Source of the DNA: Platanthera guangdongensis
Lineage: Eukaryota; Streptophyta; Magnoliopsida; Asparagales; Orchidaceae
Assembly: GCA_039583875.1 (NCBI GenBank)
Contig: CM077165.1
Coordinates: 71,598,757 to 71,662,756 of the forward strand
DNA length: 64,000 nucleotides
Direction: 5' to 3'
Shown: piece after piece, positions 1-10,690 of the stretch
Layout of the letters: the number at the start of each line of letters is the position of its first letter
Position numbering within the stretch: position 1 is the first letter of the stretch
Translations under genes and position numbers: made by a program
Notes under the pieces: model-generated
Databases searched by the model: none
The model's input: the letters and a program-made list of their open reading frames with translations, nothing else
What the model was told of the DNA's origin: nothing

Positions 1-470
1 TTGTAGTTTAGATGGGCAAGCCTCTTGTGCCATTTGACACAATGAGAGACTGTCTCATCAGCTACAAGACATACTTGAGAACCATTGATCTCACACATAA
101 TGTCTAAACAGTAGACATTTCTTTTTCTATAACCTGTCAAAATGATCTCTTGATCAGTTGACCTCTTGATATGACAACCATTCTTAACAAATGAGATGTC
201 ATACCCTACATCACTTAATTGACTTATACTTATTAGGTTGTGTTTCAACCCTTTAACATAAGCCACTTGAGTAATGGTAACTAAGTTACTAGAAATGTTA
301 CCAAATCCTTTGATGATTCCCTTTTCAGAACCACCAAAGGTGACTTTTGGACCATCTTTGATTGGAATGTAGTCCTTTAGTAAACCCCTTATTCCAGTCA
401 TATGTCTGGAACATCCACTGTCCAAGTACCATATTGGGGCATGGCAACTTGGACTCACCTGCAAAACAGA
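1..470 (-). CDS. pol: C1 pol, N-terminal part (aspartic protease), partial
   Basis: Directly after the gag stop the same frame stays open and encodes the Copia protease signature [14 protein letters not shown] (about 410-370, minus strand), with catalytic Asp in the D-S-G variant usual for SIRE-like Copia. The wording matches the start of pol in E (18901 onward). It continues towards the GAG-pre-integrase region and is cut by the window edge, so completeness cannot be judged. A 3' splice-site-like TGTTTTGCAG lies at the gag/pol boundary (468-459, minus strand). The role would be proteolytic maturation of the polyprotein inside virus-like particles. Confidence 0.8.
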
Positions 471-2513
471 TTAATGAACCTTAGAACCCAAAGTATTCTT
501 GGGTCCTTGGTATTTGTTAGTTTGCATCCTGACAAGACTACCTGCTGGTTTTCCAACAGCTAGTTTGCTACTCACTTTGGCACTAGCATTGTGCCAACAG
601 TCCATTGCAAAGTGGCCAACCTTGCCACAACACCAACACTCAAACTTATTGTACCTTTGCTTAGGTACAGTCTCAGCTATTTTATCCACAGCTGGCTTGT
701 TGAGTGTTGGGGCTTTGCCCTTGGACATAGACTTGGACTGAACAGTCCTTGCAGGTCTTGTAAAACCCAGTCCAGCTTTACCTTTGTGATGAATAAATTC
801 ATCAATTATGGGTAAAACAGACTTGGGTTTAGAAAACCTAGCAACCAAGTCTTTCTCCTTCTGAAGATTAATCTCCAGACTCTTGATTTGATCATTCTTA
901 AATGATATAGTTCCCATCTGAATCACAATTATGTGCTTCAGTCTGGCTATCTCATTCAGCTTCTGATCAAATAACCTCTCAGAATCTGTTGCTGCAGCTT
1001 TGAGATTTGCAATTTCCTTTGCCTGACTTTTGGCTAGGGACTTGCTCTTCTTGTAAGCTTGCAACAGTACTTTATATTCATCTATCAACTGATGAATATC
1101 TTCTTTAGACTCAGAATCACTCTCATCATTTGATGAAGATGAATCTGATTTTGTACTGGCACAAGAAATTGAACTTAAAGTTGAACTTTGTAGCTTACTA
1201 GGTCCTGGCTGCTCCAGGATTTTGTCACTTTCTGTCAATGCCATTAGCCCTTGGCATTGACTGTCTTCTTATTCATATATAGACTCCATAATCTGCATGA
1301 ACTCTTCTTCTTCTTCTTCAGCAAACAGCCATATATATGCCTCAGCATCTGACTCAGTTTCTGATGAAGAAATATCTGACAGAGTCTTCTCCTTTTTGGC
1401 AACAAATGACTTTTCTTTCTTGCCTTTGAAATGAGTCTTCTTCTTGTCACTAGACTCCTTTCTCTTCTCAGGACAATCTGCTATCACATGACCTTGTCTA
1501 TTGCAGCAATAGCACACTATTTTTGAAAGTGTTGCCTTGCTAGACTTAGTCTTTTTCTTATCTTTCTTTGAAGACCTCTTTTTCTGATAAGAGTCTTCCT
1601 TTCCCTGTGAAGTAGATGGTCTTGACCTCCACTGTTTCTTCTTTAAGAATTTCTGAAAATGTCTTGTGAAGGCAGCAAAGTCCTCATCACTTTCACTGCT
1701 TTCAGATTTTGTGCTGACTGACTCATCTGACTCAGAATCAGCTGCTTTTAGAGGTGGAGAAGGTGACTTACATCTGTACTTTCTGGGGGCTTCTGTCTTG
1801 AAGGCCACTGTCCTTTCCTTATGTTCAATTCTTGTTGATTTCTCCTCTTCTTTCCTCACTGTCAACTGCATTTTATAAGACAACAGTTTGCCAAACAGTG
1901 TAGGTGGAGGAATTTCTGCCAACTTAGTCATTTCTCTAATGGCACAGATCTTGGTGTCCCAATCTTTAGTTAGGGACCTTAGAAACTTGTCATTGAGTTC
2001 ATAATTACTGAACTCTCTGCCATAGGACATGAGTTCATTCACTATCCTGTAGAACTTCTTATAGCACTCAGTTATGCTATCACCCTTTCCTTGTCTAAAA
2101 CTTTCATACTCTTGATTTAGCAAGGATTTTCTGTCTTGCCTAACTTCTTCAGAACCTTCCATATACACAATAAGGGTGTCCCACATCTCTTTGGCTGTCT
2201 TACAGTGTATTAGATTCTGAAAAGTTGCATCATCTATGGCACTCACTATAATGTTTTGAGCCCTTTTGTCCATGGTGGCTAGGACAATCTCATCATTTGT
2301 CATTTCAGAGAAATCCTTTGGTGTTCTCTGATTAGCATCTAGGACTGACACCTTCATGGGCACATATGGCCCTTCCTTTACTGTGATATAAATTCTAGGG
2401 TCTGAAGCTTCCATAAACAGCCTCACCCTTTTCTTCCAGATCCCAAAGATCTCCTTCCTACATATAGGTAGTTTCATGGATCCCAATTCCTTGTGATTTT
2501 CAGTGGAACCCAT
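471..2513 (-). pseudogene. gag: C1 gag (SIRE-like) with one in-frame stop
   Basis: ATG at 2513-2511 opens MGSTENHKELGSMKLPI and is followed by the UBN2-type Copia gag core (FGIWKKRVRLFMEASDPR), a lysine/serine-rich linker, a first zinc knuckle (CYCCNRQGHVIADC, about 1510-1470) and a second one ([15 protein letters not shown], about 642-600), with coiled-coil-like sequence between. A single TAA at 1271-1269 interrupts the frame after an acidic run; the upstream and downstream parts are in the same frame, so this is a point nonsense, not a frameshift. Gag ends with TAA at 473-471, and pol follows in the same frame. E has the same architecture without the internal stop. Gag would form the capsid and bind RNA. 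Confidence 0.85.
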
Positions 2514-2601
2514 GGTTCTTGATTTTCTTGAATCTGTAATTGACTTAACCTGAATCTGCCAACAGGATCTCCTCAGACTGTTAGTCCTTTTTGAGCAACC
2601 T

Positions 2602-2614
2602 CCCTTTGATACCA
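2602..2614 (-). other. C1 primer-binding site (initiator Met tRNA)
   Basis: The minus strand reads TGGTATCAAAGGG two bases after the LTR end. This matches the 3' end of plant initiator Met tRNA apart from one base (consensus TGGTATCAGAG, as in E at 16496). Confidence 0.85.
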
Positions 2615-2928
2615 CTTGAAAGATATAGTACCTAAACACCTAGAGGGGGGGTGAATAGGTGACCAAATTCTTTTTAACTTTTTATGGCAACAATCAGTAT
2701 TTAACACAGATTTCTATCTACTATTTCACAGCAATCACACAGCATTCACAGCAAACCACAGCACACAGAAGACACAGAGTTTTATAGTGGTTCCCCAAGT
2801 TTTGGGTACATCCACTTTCCCCCTTCGCCTATCTAGCAGTGTACTAGATTCGGCCAAACTCCTTCACTATCTCAGAACCCAAACTGGTTCCTACACCTCA
2901 GGCCCAAGGCCCTACAACTCATCTTTTT

Positions 2929-3008
2929 CACAAAGCCTACACTCAGCCACAAAGGCCTACACTCAGCCACAAAGGCCTACACTCAGCCACCAAGGCCTAC
3001 ACTCAGAG
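2929..3008 (-). repeat. Short tandem repeat in C1 LTR, about 20-bp unit x4
   Basis: AGGCCTACACTCAGCCACA-type units repeat about four times with one or two mismatches. They lie downstream of the TATA-like box, so probably in transcribed LTR. No function is suggested by the sequence. Confidence 0.85.
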
Positions 3009-3447
3009 ATTTAACTCTCCTACCCTCAGCCTTTATAATTGCAGGCTTACAATCTCAGATCCCTAAGGATTCTACAAGTTATAATGAATACAAAATGTTT
3101 AAACTCAACAACTTAGATGAAAGAGAGATAAGTTGTGAGATTCTTGATGAGTTCTTGGAAGAACTCAGCTGAAATCAATCTGACTTGGCTTTCTTCAAAG
3201 CTTCTTGAAAGTAGAACACAATAAGACTGATTCCTCTACAGTTGATCCTTGATCTCTGCTTCTTAAGATTCAGACCAATCTGAATCCTTCTTCTCAACTG
3301 GGTTCCAACAGCTGATTTCTTGGATGGAGCTCTCTCTCTCCAACTTCTTAGATCTTCACTTGATAGCTAGATCTTCTTTAAATCTGAACTTGGACTTGTG
3401 TTCAATCTCTTCAACAACTTATTGATCAACATCTTCTGTAGACAGTA

Positions 3448-3463
3448 TAAGCCTATTTATAGG
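3448..3463 (-). promoter_or_regulatory. TATA-like box of C1 LTR
   Basis: The minus strand reads GGCCTATAAATAGGCT, a palindrome containing CTATAAATAGG. It lies just downstream of the palindrome array, the position expected at the U3/R boundary. D, F and H have similar words (CTATATATAGG, CTATAAATAGG, CTATAAATAGA). Start-site use is inferred. Confidence 0.65.
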
Positions 3464-3594
3464 CCTTCTTCATGGTAACCGGCTGGTCTGGTCCATAACT
3501 GAATTCTGACAACTCTGATAGGTGCTGTAGACCGGCTGGAATGGCAGCTGTCAAGTCATCCAGTCAGTTCTTGAAAATTCTGTTACTGTCTGCA

Positions 3595-4520
3595 AGTGTC
3601 GAGACTTTCTGTCTTTAAGTGTCGACACTTATAGACCAAGTGTCGACACAAGTTGTCTAAGTGTCGACACTAGCCTACAAGGTGTCGACACAACTCCTTG
3701 TGTTGTAGATTTTATGTCTCGACACTACTTCTCCTTCATGTTTCGACACTGAAATTGAGTGTCGACACAAGTACTTGTACTTCAGAATTTTGCTGAATTC
3801 TTTTAAGTGTCGACACATCTCCTTTGTGTCGACACATCTTCATGTGTTGTATCTGTCAAGTGTCGACACTGCTTCTTGGTGTCAACATATGTCTTCAGTG
3901 TTGATACTTGTTGAGTGTCGACACATTGCTCTGGGTGTCGACACTTTCTTCTTTTGTCAAGACTCTGGCTGAGTGTCGACACATCTTTTAGTGTTGACAC
4001 TTGTACTTAGAATATTCTTGAACTTTGCTGTTCTTTGCTAAGTGTCGACACAGCTCCTTGTGTCGACACTTTCTTCAAGTGTTGTGTCTTCAGCTAAGTG
4101 TCGACACATTGTTCTGGGTGTCGACACTTACTTTAAGTGTTGACTCTTCTGCTAAGTGTCAACATATTGTTCTGGGTGTCGACACTTACTTCAAGTGCTG
4201 ACTCTTCTGTTGAGTGTCGACACTTGTACTTAGTCTCTGCAGACTTTTGCTGAGTGTCGACACAGCCTCCAAGTGTCGACACATTCTGATGTAGACACAG
4301 TTTCTCTGGGTGTCGACACAACTGCTAAGTGTCGACACAGCTTCACTGTCTTTTCTTCACTGAGTGTCGACACAGCTCCTTGTGTCGACACTTTCTTTCT
4401 GGTGTCGACTCAGCATCCCTGGTGTCGACATAATGACTCCAAGTTTCGACACTGCTTGCCTAGGTGTCGACACAAGTCTTCTTAAGTGTCGACACTTTCC
4501 CTCTGGGTGTCGACACATGG
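3595..4520. repeat. GTGTCGACAC palindrome array in C1 LTR
   Basis: By eye there are about 26 perfect copies of the 10-bp palindrome GTGTCGACAC and about eight one-mismatch copies (GTGTTGACAC, GTTTCGACAC, GTGTCAACAT) in 0.93 kb. Spacing is irregular, often near 20 or 40 bp, and spacers are mostly unrelated, so this is a dispersed word array and not a simple tandem repeat. It fills the upstream (U3) half of the LTR, before the TATA-like box. Most mismatches change the central CG to TG or CA, as methyl-cytosine decay would. Confidence 0.95.
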
Positions 4521-4661
4521 ACTTAGAAACTTTTTCTTCTTTCCTGCAAATACTTAGCCTGCACAAGTAAACTCAAAATACATCAAATACATTTTGATGT
4601 ATATCATTGAGTTGGGTGAGGCTTTTTCAAATCAGGTACATTTAAACCAATGTACCCAACA

Positions 4662-5558
4662 GTTTTCAAAACTTATGCAAGGGAAGTTTGAAATGAGCAG
4701 TATGGGCGAGCTGAAGTATTTCTTAGGGCTTCAGGTGAAACAATTTGAAGATGGAATTTTCATCTCGCAGAAAAAGTTAACCAAAGAGCTAATTAAGAAA
4801 TTCGGGATGGAGAACGCAACCTCTATGAGGACTCCAATGGGTTCAACTGTGTCTCTGGACAAGGATGAGAAAGGGAAACCTTTTGATGAAACCAAGTACA
4901 GAAGCATAATTGGATCCTTGCTCTACCTTACTACTAGTAGACCGGATATAATGTTCTCAACATGTGTATATACTAGATTTCAAGTGAACTCTAAGGAATC
5001 TCACTATGCTACTGCAAAGAGGATTTTGAGATACCTTAAAGGTACACTGAATCTTGGCTTATGGTACCCAAGAAGTAATGATAGCGAGCTAATTGGTTTT
5101 TCAGATGTAGATTTTGCAGGTAGCAAAGACGACAGGAAAAGCACTTCTGGGACTTGTCAATTCCTTTGAAGAAGGCTTATCTCCTGGAGTAGCAAGAAGC
5201 AGAACTGTGTTGCAATCTCAATAGCTGAGTCAGAGTATATCTCTGCAGGCAGTTACTGTGCACAACTGTTATGGATAAAGAATCAATTTGAAGATTACAA
5301 TATGAAGTTTCAAAACATTCCATTGTTTTACGACTCTTCCAGCGCAATTGTAATAACCAACAACACAATCTCGCACAGCCGGACAAAGCACATAGAGCTC
5401 AGGTATCAGTTCATCCGGGAGCCTGTGGATTATGGGATAAAGATCTACAGTATGTCTCTACAGACAGGCAGATTGTAGATATTTTCACGAAGCCGCTGGA
5501 CGAGACCAAGTTCTCGTTCTTCAAAACAGAACTTGGAATGCTCAATAAAGAAGATTAG
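4662..5558 (+). pseudogene. pol: C2 pol remnant: reverse transcriptase C-terminus and RNase H
   Basis: The fragment begins at [20 protein letters not shown], just after where the catalytic YVDD would be, and runs into RNase H ([19 protein letters not shown], then [10 protein letters not shown] and a DSSSAI-like motif). The frame stops with TGA at 5167-5169 and is shifted near 5430-5480 before the terminal TKPLDETKF-like segment. Intact E shows the same order at 21139-22038. Inference: dead copy, with its catalytic centre separated or lost by the C1 insertion. Confidence 0.85.
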
Positions 5559-5635
5559 AGAAGGTGGACTCACAAGAAGGCTCAGAGATCAAGAATCTGT
5601 CAAAAGTTCGAATCTTACAAAATTCTAACTCTTTG

Positions 5636-5925
5636 ACTCGAGTAAGAAGTGACCTACTCGAGTACCTGGTTGACTTAATCGAGTACTTCTTCAGCTACTC
5701 GAGTAACCTAATCGAGTAGTAGAAAGACCTACTCGGGTACTAAAGCACCACTCGAGTACTCTTGTATCACTACTCGAGTACCAAAGCTTCACTACTCGAG
5801 TACCTCAGTATCTTTACTCGAGTACTTCCAGATCACCACTCGAGTACCACTGTACCTCTCACTCGAGTACTTCTATATCTTCACTTGAGTACTTCCAAGT
5901 CTCTCGGGTATTTGACTGACAAACT
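5636..5925 (+). repeat. ACTCGAGTAC palindrome cluster between C2 pol and ORF3
   Basis: About nine CTCGAG-centred words (ACTCGAGTAC/ACTCGAGTAG) plus decayed ones (AATCGAGTAC, ACTCGGGTAC, ACTTGAGTAC) lie between the pol end and the third ORF, spaced about 20 bp. The same word fills the C2 LTR at 9090-9850, but this cluster lies outside the LTR. Confidence 0.9.
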
Positions 5926-6069
5926 TTCTACTTTGATTCAAATTCCTTTATTCGCAACCCTAGGCTTATGCCTCCCTCTCCCAGTACGTAAGCTTTATTT
6001 ATTTCTTAATCAAGGATAAATTAGGGTTATATAAATCGAAATGTCCAGAATTTATTTTCTACACGAATC

Positions 6070-8551
6070 AATATTTCCTCTCTCGAGTAAGCCGACAGGC
6101 GTTTCATCTTTCGCCGAAAGTTGCAGAGCCCGCGCCATCTTCCACCCCGCCGCAAATCTTTCTCCAATTTCTGGATCATGACCTCTTCCTCCACGATTGG
6201 AATCGGTTCAGAACTAGTTGTCGCCGGAATCGCTGATATTTCAGATGACTTTCCAAACCTTCTAATACTCCTCGACACCGCCGGCCTCACCTTTGTTCTA
6301 CTGCAGCCATGTAAAATCGTGTTTCCAGAAGTTGTAGAGTTCTTCAAGAATGTCAAATTCAAGAGACATGGAACAGTTCTCAAGTCCAGAGTTAGAGGAA
6401 TCAAAATCAAACTTACCAAGACCTCTATTTTTACACTTCTCTGACTGCCTATTGTTGATGAAGAGGATGACCTAGGTCTTGAAAAATTTGACCGGACTTG
6501 TATATTTTGTGGAGTTTCACCAGAGGTACAATACATCAAAAGGTCTGACATGAATCCCGAAGGAAAGCTCCTGACAGACATCATTGGGAAAATTCTTCTC
6601 TGCAGAACAAGTTCCATAAGGGATATCTCTCTTCACTTCTTTGACATCATGCAAGCTATAGTATGCAGTAAAAAGTTTCAATTTGGGATGATGATTCAGG
6701 ATAAGATAAAGGACAGCATTAGGGCTCCCAGTTATGCCGGGATAATTTCTCTTCTCCTCCATGAGATTAATCCTGAGGTGTTCAACTTCTCCAAAGGGAC
6801 TGTTCTTCATCACATGAAGAAAGTCTCCATCTCATCAATTTAGAGATGGGATTTGAAGTTACAAAATCCTATTCAGGATGCCAAAGCTCAAGACCTTCCA
6901 GCTACAGAGGACAGGACCCCATCTCCCTCTCCATTACAGGTTGCAGCCAGCTCATCTCATGCAACTGTTGAGGAGCTTGTTCCTTCTATTTCAGTCAAAA
7001 TTCCTACCCCTCCAGCTATTACCTCTCCTCCACTATCCACACCTGAAGCAGTTCCATCAGACATTCCATCAGAAGCTAAACTCCAAGAAACACTTCTATC
7101 AATTGAAGCAGCAATCAATGAAATGATTGAATAATTGACTGCTGATGAACCTTTTCCCCCTCTTCAAATAGAACCAACTGCTGAAGCATCCAAGCAATCC
7201 TCTCCAGTACCATCTCCACCACATACTCCATCATCTCCCATTCAGTCTCCTGCTGCTGATAAAGAGTAGGTTGACACCATTTTGCTTTCTGATGAGCCAA
7301 ACCAATCTCCTGAACCAGCTGAAGCTCCATTGAGGAACCTGGACTTCTCTATCCCCTTGGTCACTAATGAAGGGGATGCCCTGATCCATACCACCAGAGC
7401 TCAGTCACTGTTGAAGAGATTGTTCCATGGTTTGCTCCACCTCCTCCAGTTCCTTCTACATCTACTGCTGATCCTCCTGCTGCCAATAATTTGATGAGTC
7501 AGTTTGTACATCTACTTCAAGAACAAAGAAAGTATTTTGATGATTCAGTCAAAGTAGTGACTGAGAAAGTGACTGCTCTAGAGAAAGAGATGAGCAGAGG
7601 CTTTGCAGAGATTCAACATAATACAGATCAGCTCAAACATCTCTTCCAAATTGGTGGCAAAGATCTAGATCACACTATCACTAGTGTTGGTCAGGTTTTG
7701 GAGCAAGGTGTGACTCTTGCAAATAATCAGATTGAATTAGATAAGAGGGCTGAAGCAACCAAGATGAAGATTTGTGAAGAAGTTGGGACATTCAAAGATG
7801 ATGTCATCAATAAACTGACTGTAGAAGTCAGAAAGGGGGAGAGTTTAGTGAAAGAATATCATGAGAAATCAGATGCACTCAAGCAAACTCAATGGGAAAC
7901 TAAGATGAAAGAGATTCATGATGATGTGCTAGGACAAATTCAGAGTGTAAAATTCCATACCTATGACACAGCAGTTTGGATGCACAATCAAATTATTCCA
8001 GAATTCCCAGCTGATCCAAACATCATTCCTCACCATTTGAATCCCTTAGCTACTGCTGCTCCAGCTCAAGATCCTCAACCTATCTTCTCTCCTAGACCTG
8101 AAGGCTATGAAGGTCCTCCTCCAGATTCATATGCTCAAGTTTGGGAGGCAGACCCAGCAGATATATTCTTCCAAGCTCCTCCTGAGATCAACACTTCTAA
8201 GAAGAAGAGAAAGTATGGTGATTGTGCCTCAGCTAGCAAGTCAATCACAGTTCTTGATTCAGAAAAGAGAAAAGCTCCAGAGTTTGCAGAGATCTGGTCT
8301 CCAACTTCAAAGACTCTCATATTGGATACTCTCAAACTTGTTATGTACTTCAATGAAAATAAGAATATTCATTACAGCTCCTAGGAATGAGAATTGTATG
8401 AAAAATCCATGACAAAAAGGAAACTTTATGACAGAGAATTTGGTGGGAACATCCCTGCTGCTCCTCCAAAGCCTCCAAAATATTATCACAAGCCCTTCAG
8501 CTACCAAAGAAGACAACAAGAGAAGAAAGACAAGCAGCATCATCAAGTTTA
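6070..8551 (+). pseudogene. C2 ORF3, env-like (proline-rich plus coiled coil), decayed
   Basis: After pol, one frame is open in pieces from about 6121 to 7420, interrupted by stops at 6442, 6841, 7132 and 7267. It shifts frame near 7400-7490, runs to TAG at 8382-8384 and continues in another frame to TAA at about 8551. Visible parts in order: an N-terminal folded-looking region (6550-6840), a Pro/Ser/Thr-rich stretch (6870-7480), and a long charged helical, probably coiled-coil, region (7491-7980), followed by a Pro-rich tail and a basic C-terminus. This order resembles the env-like third ORF known from soybean SIRE1. I see no clear signal peptide or membrane segment. E lacks this ORF. Confidence 0.6.
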
Positions 8552-8766
8552 AGCATAAAGGATTATGAGAGTGTGAAAATGATCTGTGTAGAAATGATGT
8601 TTTGGACAATCACATTTATATAATTCTTAATTTTGATCATATACTCTTTGATTATATTCTTACGCATGTTTACTCTATTTTCTTTATTTGCATATCTAGT
8701 TCCTTTTTATGTCTATATAATTCATCTTAGTGTAAAGGGTTCTGACTTCTACAAATAGGGCAGGAT
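8552..8766 (+). other. C2 3' untranslated region and polypurine tract
   Basis: A/T-rich, non-coding. It ends with ACAAATAGGGCAGGAT, a decayed form of the E polypurine tract (CAAATAGGGGGAGAT, 22336-22350), directly before the LTR. Confidence 0.7.
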
Positions 8767-10690
8767 TCTTGGGTATTGTATCCACATTAACCCAGATTTG
8801 ATGAAGTCACCCTTGAACTAAGATGAATTAAGTTGTATTTGATGTTTTGCCTGAGTTATGTGTTTGCAAGATTATATTGCCAAGTGTATACCAATGTCAG
8901 TCTACAATGGGTCACCAAACACAGGACCATATAATGTAATCTCTCATTGTGTGATCCATGGTGTTGACTCATGTGTAGCCTCTCTACTGTAATACACTTC
9001 ATATTCAAGCACTAGGACTGATTGGAGAAAGACTTGTTGTTGAATTCACTAAAGAAGAGAAAATTTTGTTGAAGGAATTTTTGTTAAGTAATTTACTCGA
9101 GTAGATGCTTACATACTCGAGTGAAATACTTAGTCAATACTCGAGTAGGACTATCTGTACTCGAGTAAGGGAATTAGCTCCCAAGTAGTCAAATTATAGC
9201 TCTCGAGTAGCTAAGTCAATTACTCGAGTAGATCCTTTCTCATTCTCGAGTTAACCGAATTTCCTCTCCAGAAAGTTTTCTAAGTGATTTACTCGAGTAG
9301 TCATATAAGTACTTGAGTAGTTTAGTCTTTTATCTCGAGTTACAGAAGACTGGATTTCGTGTAATTTTACTTCACTCGAGTAGTCAAGTTTATATACTCG
9401 AGTAGTCCATCTACTACTCGAGTAGTCCAGATTAAATACTCGAGTGACAAGTTTTTCATCCCTCGGAATTTTTCTAAGTCCATTACTCGAGTAGTTGTAT
9501 TTATATACTCGAGTAGTTTATCTCCTCTTGAGTAGTATAGTTTCACTACTCGAGTAACCCAGTTTCTTCTCCCAGAAATTATTCTAAGTCTATGACTCGA
9601 GTATTCCTTCTACCTCTCGAATAGTTAATTTCTTTTCTCTCGAGTGGTGTTTCTTGTACTCTAGTAGTTCAACTCCACATCTCGAGTAACTATATTAGCA
9701 CTCGAGTAAGTCTTTGTGTACTCGAGTAGTTGCTCATTGTTTTTTGAATTTTCTCTAAGTCATCTACTCGAGTAGTTCTCTTCTATTCACTCGAGTAATC
9801 TTATCAAGCACTCGAGTAGGTAAACTTTCACTCGAGTAATTCAGTCTGATTTTTCAGAAAAATCGTTAAGTCTAGATTTGACAGAAATTTCAAAAGCCTT
9901 GACGTGATTGGTCCACGTGTACAACATTAAGATTAATTATGACCGTTACGGAAGATCTTCTATAAGGTCTTGTCAAAACCGACAAACCCTAACAAGTGTT
10001 GTCAAGTTTTATTCTAAGTTTTTTTCCCAATCTCATTCTCTCTCTCTAAAAATGAAAGTCGCCACCGCCAACCTTCATCGCGCATATTCAACTAGGGTTT
10101 TCGATCTAGAAGATTCAGATCAAGAAGATTCACAGATCGAGATTATCTTTCAATTCTTCATCATCTATCTGATCGTGTGAAGCCAAGAAATTTCATATCT
10201 AGCTTTTGATGAGATTCTTCTTCAACTTCTCTGATAGGGCTGCAAAGATCAAAGAAGAAGATTCAGGCCGACTTTTTCCATATCTGAGAAAGTTTTATTG
10301 TTTGTATTTTCATATACTTTCAATTTCATTCTTGTAGGAGAATTCTCTCCGAGTGTAGGAGCCCTTTTCTTTTGTCTCCGAGTTGTATGAAGTTTTATCT
10401 TCCGAGTGTAGATCTGTGTTGTGGATCGAGATTGTAGGAACTTTGTTCCAAGACGTAGGATTGGTTTTCAATCTGAGATAGTGGAATAGCCGAGTCTAGT
10501 TTTTTGCTAGATTGGTGAGGGAAAGTGGATGTACTCAAGATTGGGGAACCACTATAAATCTTTTGTCGTCTGTGATTGCTTGGTTGATAATTGTGTGCAT
10601 AGATCTCTAAATTTTTATTCCGCAAAAAGACGCATAACTCACATATTCACCCCCCTATAGATGATTTAGGTAGACAACTAAACACTTTAA
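8767..10690 (+). repeat. C2 3' LTR (about 1.92 kb)
   Basis: It starts TCTTGGGTATTGTATCCACA, matching the E LTR start (TGTTGGGTATTGTATCCACA) except that the terminal TG has become TC. It continues through a stretch similar to E (GTATACCAATGTCAG against GCACACCAATGTCAG), a CTCGAG array, a CTATAAGG box near 9960 and the typical SIRE end: GGGGAACCACTATAAATC at 10543, a C-run at 10650, and a terminus near CACTTTAA at 10690. The right boundary is placed by alignment to C1/E and may be off by a few bases. Confidence 0.85.
9090..9850 (+). repeat. TACTCGAGTA palindrome array in C2 LTR
   Basis: About 26 CTCGAG hexamers lie in 0.76 kb, most extended to ACTCGAGT or TACTCGAGTA, with decayed forms (ACTTGAGT, TCTCGAAT, ACTCTAGT). 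Intervals are mostly 15-45 bp with unrelated spacers. The array occupies the same U3 position, before the TATA-like box, as the GTGTCGACAC array in C1, but the word differs. Confidence 0.95.

Larger units (their letters stand above)
1..4661 (-). mobile_element. C1: SIRE-like Ty1/Copia retrotransposon, truncated by window edge
   Basis: Read on the minus strand the order is 5' LTR (4661-2617), Met-tRNA primer site (2614-2602), gag (2513-471), then the start of pol, which leaves the window at position 1. The LTR begins TGTTGGGTAC at 4661 and abuts a Copia reverse-transcriptase fragment of opposite orientation at 4662, so C1 is nested in C2. The uninterrupted homologous stretch at 21139-21165 in element E shows that 4662 falls inside the RT. 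The gag family, two zinc knuckles and long LTR fit the SIRE/Maximus lineage. The 3' LTR and left target duplication lie outside the window. Confidence 0.9.
2617..4661 (-). repeat. C1 5' LTR (about 2.05 kb)
   Basis: The minus-strand LTR starts TGTTGGGTACA at 4661 and ends ATATCTTTCA at 2617, just before the primer site, the same termini as E and H (TGTTGGG...CTTTCA). It carries a dense GTGTCGACAC palindrome array in its upstream half, a TATA-like box at about 3463-3448 and a C-run near the 3' end (2643-2649), a feature shared with E, C2 and H. Only one LTR is in the window, so it cannot be dated. Confidence 0.9.
4662..10690 (+). mobile_element. C2: SIRE-like Copia with third ORF, 5' part missing
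   Basis: From left to right: a reverse transcriptase/RNase H remnant broken into by C1, a CTCGAG array, a decayed env-like ORF and a 3' LTR (8767-10690). The RT/RNase H fragment is close to that of E (same reading through the SMRTPMGS and RPDIMFSTC regions). The 5' LTR, gag and first half of pol would lie left of the window beyond C1. The right end abuts a Gypsy LTR (S). Confidence 0.85.

Noticed and set aside
3595..4520. CRISPR-like regular repeats
   Set aside because: The repeat is only 10 bp and palindromic, spacers vary from about 5 to 50 bp, no cas genes, and the context is a plant LTR.
3775..4570. Open frames on both strands over the GTGTCGACAC array, with repeated VSTL/CRH/VDT peptides
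   Set aside because: They arise because the 10-bp palindrome reads without stops in several frames; no start context, no family resemblance, and they lie in an LTR.
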